Assembly (NCBI GenBank): GCA_037128295.1 | Contig: JBAXWR010000006.1 | Coordinates: 1 to 64,000 of the forward strand | Origin: JAAFHB01 sp037128295 | GTDB taxonomy: Bacteria > Bacteroidota > Bacteroidia > Bacteroidales > Prolixibacteraceae | DNA length: 64,000 bases | Direction of reading: 5' to 3' | Part shown: piece by piece, positions 53,698 through 61,396 of the stretch | Position numbering within the stretch: position 1 is the first letter of the stretch | Layout: each line of letters begins with the position of its first letter | Translations under genes and position numbers: made by a program | The notes under the pieces: generated by a model | What the model saw: only the letters and a program-made list of their open reading frames with translations | The model's database searches: none | What the model was told of the DNA's origin: nothing

Positions 53698-54660
53698 TCA
53701 CTTAATGAGCTGAATAATAATCTGTTTGAAACTTTCAGCGACAATATTTTCTTTTGGAATTTTTGCAAAAGCAATTCCTGGAAGTTCGTTATTATAGGTG
53801 TTGCGTAAAGTGCGCCACAAAACCGGAAAATCGGTAACCAAAGGAGATTGGGTTAACTCTTTGGTATGCCAACCCAAAGGACTATCGAACGTTTGTTGGT
53901 CATGGGCCAATAATTCCACAAAATCAGCTTTAAAATTGACAGAATTCAAATAATCAGCACATTCTTGATTTTGCAAAAGAAAATGTAAATCATAAAAGTG
54001 TCGTATTTTTGAAGCTAGATCGTAAATAAAGTTCTCTGAATAGGAGAATCGAATCAATGAAACTAACTTCTCTGAAAAAGTGCGACATTTATCCAAAACG
54101 TTAATCGTAAACGGATTTAATCCATACTTTTCAATTAAACTCTCGTTATCCGTTTTTTCATAAAAATCAGCGATAAAACTTGTTATTGTTAGTTTCTCAA
54201 ATGGATATGGATTTGCGAATGAATTAATCTCGACCATCAATTGACCTATATTAACCGATGTCTTCATGGCATGCCCCATTATATTGGGATAAGCATACAT
54301 GGCTTTATAAAATCGCGAACCTTTGCTGGTAACTCCATTTATTACCACTTCTTCCAAATCAGCAGTTATTTCCTTCGCGACTTTTTTTATCAACATTTTA
54401 AGCTGATTTCCTGTCATTGAGCCAGCATCAATTACTGCAACATCAATATCTTCTGAAAACCGATTAATCAAGTGGTAAGCTTTTGATAATGAGGTACCCC
54501 CTTTGAAAACTACCCTTTCTGAATTTCTATTTTGCGCCATCAACCGTAGTGTACGCGTAATCCAGTAATCTTTTTCGATGTAAACAGCATCTATACCGAG
54601 ATACTCCGACGCAGCCAGCACTGTTTCTGTAAAGAGTTTTTTGTTTTCGTGCAAAGTCAT
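53698..54660 (-). CDS. AbiEii-type nucleotidyltransferase toxin
   Basis: 320 aa from the ATG at 54660, which overlaps the antitoxin stop codon as ATGA. The nucleotidyltransferase core is exemplary: EKDYW at 29-33, GGTSLSK at 54-60 (the G-S motif with Lys60) and the metal ligands Asp71 and Asp73 in FSEDIDVAV. The helical C-terminal half (ASKIRHFYDLHFLL) is family-typical. AbiEii proteins inactivate tRNAs by adding nucleotides and cause growth arrest on phage infection when the antitoxin is lost. The order antitoxin then toxin with 4-base coupling matches the AbiE type IV design. Confidence 0.9.
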   Translation of the reverse strand: MTLHENKKLFTETVLAASEYLGIDAVYIEKDYWITRTLRLMAQNRNSERVVFKGGTSLSKAYHLINRFSEDIDVAVIDAGSMTGNQLKMLIKKVAKEITADLEEVVINGVTSKGSRFYKAMYAYPNIMGHAMKTSVNIGQLMVEINSFANPYPFEKLTITSFIADFYEKTDNESLIEKYGLNPFTINVLDKCRTFSEKLVSLIRFSYSENFIYDLASKIRHFYDLHFLLQNQECADYLNSVNFKADFVELLAHDQQTFDSPLGWHTKELTQSPLVTDFPVLWRTLRNTYNNELPGIAFAKIPKENIVAESFKQIIIQLIK

Positions 54661-55385
54661 TTTATGTGCCAATTTGATTTTGTTGATAATACCGACTCAG
54701 AAATTGGAATCTTATACTCAGTAACTCCGTTTAGTGATTTTTGCAGCTTTTGTAGCAATAGCTGATCAGCTCCGGTCAATTCCAAAATTGCCCCACATAA
54801 AGCCCTGACTGAATTTGTATATTTCAAAGCCAGGGTTGTCATTGCCGATTTTTGTTCCTTCGGCAACTCCCTAAATATCTCAATTAATCTGCGACAAGCG
54901 TCGTCCGTTGTGGTTCCAGGGATTTCGCGAATAAAACGTAAGGCATCCAAAATTCTCAATAATTCAATGTTCTTTAGGGTGATCGTATTGGGTTGAACAA
55001 TAAAGGAAATAATATAATTTTCACGTTTGACGGCACGGCGGTATTTATTTGTTCCGATCTGAATATACGAAGAAATTTGCGTGGTTAAACCTAGTGCGCT
55101 AAATGCCGAATACCCTGTGAGATACCCGATTTGCTTACCGTCTTGCTCAATGAAGTCTTTGGCAATTTGATAAGCGGACGGCTTCAAAGCACCGAATTGT
55201 GTTTTTCGGGGTTTGTAATATTTACCCTTCGATAACCTGACAATCTTTCCTGAATTGGCTAAACGGTTTAGTGCCTTTACAACCGAATTTTTACGACTTA
55301 CCTCAATTTCTAAGAACTGATAGGTAAACACATAATCGACTGGAAACCGATCAATCTTATTTGCTACAATATCAGATATTTTCAT
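54657..55385 (-). CDS. AbiEi-type antitoxin (DUF6088-like winged-helix protein)
   Basis: 242 aa from the ATG at 55385; an upstream TTG at 55475 would add 30 unconvincing residues that overlap the repeat region. The N-terminal winged helix (VDYVFTYQFLEIEVSRKNSV, ALNRLANSGKIVRLSKGKYY) matches AbiEi/DUF6088 antitoxins that repress their own promoter. The C-terminal domain (IGYLTGYSAFSALGLTTQIS, VQPNTITLKNIELLRILDAL) is the toxin-neutralising part. It is translated just ahead of the toxin gene. Repeat copies C and D lie directly upstream, so its promoter may reside in or near repeat sequence. Confidence 0.88.
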   Translation of the reverse strand: MKISDIVANKIDRFPVDYVFTYQFLEIEVSRKNSVVKALNRLANSGKIVRLSKGKYYKPRKTQFGALKPSAYQIAKDFIEQDGKQIGYLTGYSAFSALGLTTQISSYIQIGTNKYRRAVKRENYIISFIVQPNTITLKNIELLRILDALRFIREIPGTTTDDACRRLIEIFRELPKEQKSAMTTLALKYTNSVRALCGAILELTGADQLLLQKLQKSLNGVTEYKIPISESVLSTKSNWHIK

Positions 55386-55523
55386 TGTATTTGATTTGAC
55401 TGCAAAAATAAGATATTTGTCACTTTTATTACGTAATAAACGGGACTTTTTATAGAAATTTTTGTTGCAGTTCAAATCCAGCTTTTATTGTCTCAAATTT
55501 CTGGTAAGGGCAATTATAAAAAC

Positions 55524-55751
55524 AGTCGATTGATTTGCAATGACAGTTCTCCAGGGAAGATCTTCCAAAATTGCGGAATGCGCCACAAAGTTTCAAAAGT
55601 TGCATGAAGATACCAAACAACCTAACTGCACTTTCTCCCTCAGTACCTGTTATTGCGCGGAGTGCGACACAATCTAAATTTGAAACGGAATCACCTGCAC
55701 TCCAAAGCAATCCCAAACTAAGAAGCACTATCCCAAAAACAATGTTCTGAA
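55524..55751 (+). repeat. Direct repeat copy C
   Basis: Starts TCGATTGATTTGCAATGACA, passes GATCTTCCAAAATT and GCGCCACAAAGTTTC, then TTGCGCGGAGTGCG, and ends AAAGCAATCCCAAACTAAG with AAGCACT. Aligned end to end with copy D. Confidence 0.75.
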
Positions 55752-55838
55752 AAGTGCTTCAAACATGGGATTGCTTCCCGAATCGTAAACTCTCGGGACA
55801 CGTCACCAAACACCTTAAACCTGCCAACAATTTAATAT

Positions 55839-56060
55839 ACAGACGTTTGATTCGCAATGACAATTCATGAAGGGAGATCTTCCAAAATTTTGGATTGCGC
55901 CACATGGTTTCAAAAGTTGGGTGAAGATACCAAACAATATAAGAGCACCTTCACCACCAGGACCTGTCATTGCGCGGAGTGCGAAGTTGGACAAGATTTG
56001 AAGGATAATCACCAGAACGACAAAGCAATCCCAAACTAAGAAGCACTGTTCTAAAAACAA
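55839..56060 (+). repeat. Direct repeat copy D
   Basis: Starts CAGACGTTTGATTCGCAATG and ends AAAGCAATCCCAAACTAAG plus AAGCACTGTTCT. Same order of words as copy C with scattered substitutions, so the copies are not brand new. Confidence 0.75.
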
Positions 56061-56228
56061 GCAGAAAAACCTGATTTTTTACCGGCGTAAAACAACTTTA
56101 CCGGATGCACGATGGCAGATTTTAAACGGGATTTTGCAGTGTATCGCCAAAATTTTGGTTCTTATGTTGACTCTTTAGATTTTACCTTTGATAAAAAGTC
56201 TAGTATTAAAGTTTTATACTGTTATAAT

Positions 56229-59200
56229 TCAATTCATTACAGATTCATAAAGTGATTTGATATTTTCATCGATAGTTGAGTGATGGATGACAATTACTTT
56301 ATATCCAAGTTTTTTCAACTTACTTCTCTTTTTTTCATCACCAAGTTTTACGAAATCTTTATCATGATCGGGTCCATCAATGAATGCACAGATTTTTGGA
56401 TCGTAATACAAGTCTGCCTCTGCAATTGGATCACCATCTTTTGATATAATTCTGTGCATTTCTATTGGCAACTTAATACCTTGCTCTTTTAGTAACCTCA
56501 ATACTGCTTTTTCCAGACTTGAAACTGCTTGCTGCATGTACAAATCAAACATCACATTATCATCCTGAGAACCTTGAATGGAAGATACTGCCGCAAGACC
56601 TAAAAGAAAATCTTTAACTGTCTGCCGGTCAAATAGTTTATGGTCTCGCTGGTTGAAAAAATTGCATATACAGTTATAACAAGAAGTTGCACACGCCCCA
56701 TCTTTATCATTACCTTGTTCATCAAAATGTAAAATATCCAATGCCTTAACTGCAATACGCTTTAGTAAATCCTTATCCCTCACAATAGTGGAAAGAGTTC
56801 CTGTTCCACCCTCAGATGTTTCGAAAATAATCAGCTTGCCATTTTGTCCGGATATAGGTTGATAAAAACCACTTATTTCATTGTCATCAAGATTCATAAC
56901 GGTACAAATGCTTTGTGTGAGCGCGTTACAAAGCGTTTTTGCAAATACATCTTCTTCACCAATATAGGGTTCTGTGAGCTGAATTGAAAAAATATCATTT
57001 CTTGATTCTGTAAGCAATGAAACATTCTTATTCATCTGATTGATATTCATTTTTTTCTCCCTCAGGTAGTCATCAATTTTGTGCAAGGGAACCCAATTCA
57101 GGTTGACTGTATCCAAAACAAAACCTTTGTCTCCTTTATGAAAGTCTATCATCTGACCAAGATTCAAATGATTCATTTCACCACTGCGTTCAAAGGAAAT
57201 TCTGCAAATACTTTTATCCGAACTAATCACTTCTTCAACTTCTGCCTTACCAGTAGGCTTGTAGCTATGAATAATTTTATAGCCACCTTTTAATCGTTCT
57301 TCCTCATCGGCAGTAATCCTGTTTCGTTTTATTGCTCTCATCTTTGGGAACTTCATCACACTCAGTGCAATTTGAGATTCCCAAACTGAACCACAATTCG
57401 GGCAATTGGAAGGAATTTGTCTGCCGGTACTCAATTTTTCAATATGTTCACAATCTTCACACACTACTGCCATGAATTTATTAGTGGGGTCAACCTCCTT
57501 ACTGACAGTTTGAACAACATATTTCAATCCACCATAATAGATGGTGTTTAATGGAGCAAACTCACGAATAGCAATCGCATGGTCTCTTGAAATTTCTTCT
57601 TCCTCACCTTTGTGAAGCATTCTAACTGAGGTCACTTTTGAAGGGAAGGCATAGTTTGGCAAAAAACCTACTTGTGACAGATAACGATAGACATAGAAAT
57701 CTTCTTTCCCTTCCTTAAGGTTATTATTTCTTTTCTCCAGTGCATTTCTTCGTACTGGTAAGGAATAGTCCTTATTGCCTTCGGTTCGTATGCGAGTATC
57801 AATTTCTTCAATTTCCTTTAATGACTCCCGATAATCTCCCCTCATTTTATTGAACGCGGTATCGAAATAATATGCAAATTGATCAACCTGATCCCGGATA
57901 TTTTTCCAGGTTATCTGGCCATTTGAATCATCAATTTCTTTCCCAAAAGCCTCTTTGATGTTTTTCAGGATAGAAACCTTATTGCGCTGCATTGAATCTA
58001 CCAAATCTTCGATGTAATCTTTCATCATTGGCAATTCTGCTCTGTCGCTGAAATCAATGAATTGCCTTGGTTGAGTCCACAGTTTCTTATCAATGGTTTG
58101 AAGCACCAATGAATTTACATGGGCTTCAAACAATGTTGTATTTGCAAGATTAAAACGAGGCACACTAATTTTACCCGATACAATCTCGACCGGACGGTTA
58201 TAATAATACTGATCATGTACTCCGCGACTGGAACCGGAACCACAGAATGTTTGAATAATTGAACCTTGTCCACTTCGACCGGCACGACCGGCACGTTGGG
58301 CATAGTTACTTGGACTTGGTGGCACATTCCTTAAATAAACGGAAGACAATGTTCCGATATCAATTCCCAATTCCATTGTTGGTGTTGCAATCAGAAACTG
58401 AATCTCAGGTGGATTCTTTTTAAACTTGTTTTCTTTTATTTTACGATCCTGGCCCTTTACCTGGCCTGAATGATCTTCTGCAACAATATTATCCCTGCCA
58501 TCAAATGGTTTTGTATATTGAATCGTGTAGAAATTCTCTTCTGACGTAGCAGCCACTAACGGCTCTTTACATGCAGGCATCACACAACTTTGAACAGATT
58601 CCCAATTGTATTTAGAACCGCACTTCTTACACTGGTATTTAAATTCAGATTTAGGAGCCTGAATCAATATCATATCGGGTTCAATGAAATAGACATCTTC
58701 AAATTGTACTTTCTGTTTCGACAGGTATCCCATCTTTAATAAAAAGTCTCTTGTTTGCTGTATAACCCGAACGATGTCAGTTGTTTCGTCGAGATGAAAA
58801 CACTTCTTTATCCAGCCACTCAGCGCTCTTGAACCATCGAAAGCATGAAATGTATAGGAGGTGTATTTGAATTTATCTTTATCTCCATTGGTGTAAATAC
58901 CCACATTGGTATCTTCAATCGCTTCAAAGATTCTTTTTTCAGGTGCTTTTTGTTCTATAAAGTCAATCACTTGCTGACGAAAAGTTGATCTATCTATTAA
59001 ATTGGGATGTCCGATCGCCATTTCACTTCTGAAGATCTCCATAAAGCCCAGGATATAATCTTTCAACAAGGGCTTTGCAACATTTTTTAAATCTGAAAAA
59101 AGATCCAGTTCTGGTTGGACAATAACCTCATCCAAGGCTTCATAAGTGGCTTCCAATAAACCTACATCCTCCAGATTGATGCTGATAAACCGTTTGGTTC

Positions 59201-61394
59201 CCCTGATCTCCACGTACAAATAGGTCTCCAGGTATTTAAGATATTTCTCCTTAAACATCCTGCGCTGAGCAAATGGAATAGTCTTTTCATACTCTGAATC
59301 AATGATATGCGGATACAATAAATCCGGAATACTTTTAACAGGAAGAAATGTTGTTTGCTGTTTCAATACATTGTACAAAGCTCTCCTGAAATAGATCTGA
59401 TTGTACCAATGATCTAAATGCCCTGCCTGAAAAGCGGCATCCTGTCGGTTATCGGTAAACCCAATTACTTTTCTTTCGTTAGCAGGAGATGCCCCCAATG
59501 ATGCTGTAACAATCACATCGGTACCAGTGGCCCTACCAATTGAATTGAGTAAAAATAATTTTGAGTATTCTGTTGAGCTGCCGGCGTGTTCAGTCCGACA
59601 GGCTGGACAATAGGATAGCGGGAAGCGCATTAATGTGCCTGTTTCAATATCATCTTCATGGTACTGAGTAAAGATATTGGTTTGTGCATCCAATATCCCA
59701 AGAATTGGTTTTTTATCTTTAAAAGCAGCCTTGAGTTCCCTTCTTACCGGAGTAAGCCATTGGTCAGGTACTTTATCCAGACCCTCTTTGAACGAAGGAG
59801 AATAATAACCTGAAATTTCTTTGTTTACATCATCCTGAAATGTCCAGGGACTTGCTATATTGGTTTGTTCATCATAACGCATTCCATAATATTCCTGACC
59901 GCAAGTCCGGCAGAAATGCATCGGATATAAGGTTGTGATTCCTCTCCCGTCCTTTTCGCATGTTGGGCAGGTGGTTTCACCGAAGTCGCTCATGTAGCCA
60001 CATCCTTCAATTAAACATCCTCTGAGTTCTGATCCCTGATTATAGAAAGCATGTACTTTGGGGACAAATCGTGGAACATCTTTTCCCATCGCTGAAACGA
60101 CAGTACCCATCATACCCAATATCAAGCCAGCTTGTATTTCGAGCTTGCAATCTTCTTCGGAAGCATTCGGTCTGATTGCCTCTTTGTATTGCTGGGCCAG
60201 TTTGCCGAATTCTTTTACTTCTTTTAATGACTGCTCCAAGAAGCCAAGTATTTTTGATTTCTTCAATTCCTCACCCAATGAACGGTTGTCCATTTTTCCG
60301 GCATAAGGATAACCCATTACTGCCTGAAAAAGAGGCAGAACAGTTGAAATATTTTCGCTGTCGAAAAATTCAAAATCTTTTTCAGTAAGGGTGAATGCGG
60401 TGGCAATAACCTCTCCATTGAACTCAATGGTTTTGTCCTCTTCTTCTACTACAACATTGGAACCTGAAAACTCTTCCCCGAAAATACGGGTAGCAAAACC
60501 AGCCACCGCATCAGCAGAACCTGTGCCATCAATATCATTTGCCATGGTGGCTGAAGTACCGATACAGAGTAACTTACCCTTTGTTTCAGTTTTTTGTTTC
60601 AATCTCCTGATCAGAAAAGCCACATCGGCACCCTGCTTGCCACTGTAAGTATGCAGTTCATCCAATACCAGAAACCGAAGGTTGCGTTTTATCTCTTCAC
60701 GGAAAAGTGCCGCATCATCGTTACGGGTAAGCAACAATTCCAACATGACATAATTGGTGATCAAAATATCCGGTGGTGTTCTTCGCATCTGCAGCCTGTC
60801 AATGATTTCAGAACTATTCGGAATTGCATCTTCGCCAAAAACATCTTTGTATGCTCTTAATGCTTCTTCACCAGTGTGTTGTGTATCACCAGTATATAGA
60901 CCAATGGTTAATCCTGAATCATTTAGTTTTTTTGCCAACTCTTCATACTGGGTGTTGGCTAAGGCATTCATTGGATAAATAATAATAGCTTTGATACCCT
61001 TTGCACCTTTTGCTGCCTGTTCGAGACAATAACTTACGATGGGCAATTCAAAACAAATGGATTTACCCGAGCCTGTACCGGTGGTGACGACCAAATTTTG
61101 CTGATTATGTGCGACCACTACTACCGACTTTTCCTGGTGTGCATACGGTATAAAGTTGGGATAAACTTTTGAACAGGATGGGTGTAACCAACCTTTTTCA
61201 ATTAATACAGCCAGGGGATCGCCAGCCTTGAACCGTTTGCTAATTTGAATAACCGGCTCCTGCCAAAGCATTTTACGTTTGTTGACACCATCTTCTACAA
61301 ACGCTTTTATAACCGGATTTTGGAATACCTGAAAAGTTTGTATATAGCTCTTATACTGTTCCTTAACTGCTTTGTAAATTTTAAAAGGGTCCAT
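56229..61394 (-). CDS. Giant DEAD/DEAH-box helicase-DUF1998 protein with C-terminal nuclease-like domain
   Basis: 1721 aa. Helicase motifs: Walker A TTGTGSGKS (104-112), motif II DELH (245-248), SAT (281-283), and a second RecA domain with LIATPTMELGIDIG and motif VI QRAGRAGRSGQ near 1030. Three Cys zinc-ribbon clusters lie around 465-510, 918-940 and 1310-1340. DUF1998, with FETSEGGTGTL (~1521) and the cluster CATSCYNCICNF (~1570), marks the MrfA/DrmB lineage. The last ~80 residues (IAEADLYYDPKICAFIDGPD, then KKLGYKVIVIH) look like a Vsr/DUF559-type PD-(D/E)XK domain. It starts two bases after the methylase stop. Probably a DNA translocase in phage defence, related to DISARM DrmA plus DrmB fused. 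Confidence 0.88.
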   Translation of the reverse strand: MDPFKIYKAVKEQYKSYIQTFQVFQNPVIKAFVEDGVNKRKMLWQEPVIQISKRFKAGDPLAVLIEKGWLHPSCSKVYPNFIPYAHQEKSVVVVAHNQQNLVVTTGTGSGKSICFELPIVSYCLEQAAKGAKGIKAIIIYPMNALANTQYEELAKKLNDSGLTIGLYTGDTQHTGEEALRAYKDVFGEDAIPNSSEIIDRLQMRRTPPDILITNYVMLELLLTRNDDAALFREEIKRNLRFLVLDELHTYSGKQGADVAFLIRRLKQKTETKGKLLCIGTSATMANDIDGTGSADAVAGFATRIFGEEFSGSNVVVEEEDKTIEFNGEVIATAFTLTEKDFEFFDSENISTVLPLFQAVMGYPYAGKMDNRSLGEELKKSKILGFLEQSLKEVKEFGKLAQQYKEAIRPNASEEDCKLEIQAGLILGMMGTVVSAMGKDVPRFVPKVHAFYNQGSELRGCLIEGCGYMSDFGETTCPTCEKDGRGITTLYPMHFCRTCGQEYYGMRYDEQTNIASPWTFQDDVNKEISGYYSPSFKEGLDKVPDQWLTPVRRELKAAFKDKKPILGILDAQTNIFTQYHEDDIETGTLMRFPLSYCPACRTEHAGSSTEYSKLFLLNSIGRATGTDVIVTASLGASPANERKVIGFTDNRQDAAFQAGHLDHWYNQIYFRRALYNVLKQQTTFLPVKSIPDLLYPHIIDSEYEKTIPFAQRRMFKEKYLKYLETYLYVEIRGTKRFISINLEDVGLLEATYEALDEVIVQPELDLFSDLKNVAKPLLKDYILGFMEIFRSEMAIGHPNLIDRSTFRQQVIDFIEQKAPEKRIFEAIEDTNVGIYTNGDKDKFKYTSYTFHAFDGSRALSGWIKKCFHLDETTDIVRVIQQTRDFLLKMGYLSKQKVQFEDVYFIEPDMILIQAPKSEFKYQCKKCGSKYNWESVQSCVMPACKEPLVAATSEENFYTIQYTKPFDGRDNIVAEDHSGQVKGQDRKIKENKFKKNPPEIQFLIATPTMELGIDIGTLSSVYLRNVPPSPSNYAQRAGRAGRSGQGSIIQTFCGSGSSRGVHDQYYYNRPVEIVSGKISVPRFNLANTTLFEAHVNSLVLQTIDKKLWTQPRQFIDFSDRAELPMMKDYIEDLVDSMQRNKVSILKNIKEAFGKEIDDSNGQITWKNIRDQVDQFAYYFDTAFNKMRGDYRESLKEIEEIDTRIRTEGNKDYSLPVRRNALEKRNNNLKEGKEDFYVYRYLSQVGFLPNYAFPSKVTSVRMLHKGEEEEISRDHAIAIREFAPLNTIYYGGLKYVVQTVSKEVDPTNKFMAVVCEDCEHIEKLSTGRQIPSNCPNCGSVWESQIALSVMKFPKMRAIKRNRITADEEERLKGGYKIIHSYKPTGKAEVEEVISSDKSICRISFERSGEMNHLNLGQMIDFHKGDKGFVLDTVNLNWVPLHKIDDYLREKKMNINQMNKNVSLLTESRNDIFSIQLTEPYIGEEDVFAKTLCNALTQSICTVMNLDDNEISGFYQPISGQNGKLIIFETSEGGTGTLSTIVRDKDLLKRIAVKALDILHFDEQGNDKDGACATSCYNCICNFFNQRDHKLFDRQTVKDFLLGLAAVSSIQGSQDDNVMFDLYMQQAVSSLEKAVLRLLKEQGIKLPIEMHRIISKDGDPIAEADLYYDPKICAFIDGPDHDKDFVKLGDEKKRSKLKKLGYKVIVIHHSTIDENIKSLYESVMN

Positions 61395-61396
61395 AG

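Larger units (their letters stand above)
55386..56228. repeat. 843-bp gene-free region with two tandem-oriented repeat copies
   Basis: Two similar copies, C and D, fill most of it. Antisense open frames here (55450-55728 and 55815-56060) share the peptide LRAMTG.EGE.A...LFGI..QLLK.CGA with a frame in copy A, but this follows from DNA repeat identity. No independent gene supported. Confidence 0.7.

Noticed and set aside
53698..55385. Treating the AbiE-type pair as part of the helicase/methylase operon
   Set aside because: About 0.84 kb with two repeat copies lies between them, so they are separate modules of one island even though all are on the minus strand.
55386..55475. N-terminal extension of the antitoxin to a TTG at 55475
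   Set aside because: The added residues are Lys/Asn-rich, lack family similarity and abut the repeat region; the ATG at 55385 fits the winged-helix start.
55450..56060. Two antisense open frames with similar peptides (LRAMTG.EGE)
   Set aside because: They lie fully in repeat copies C and D. The similarity is that of the repeat, and no start context supports translation.
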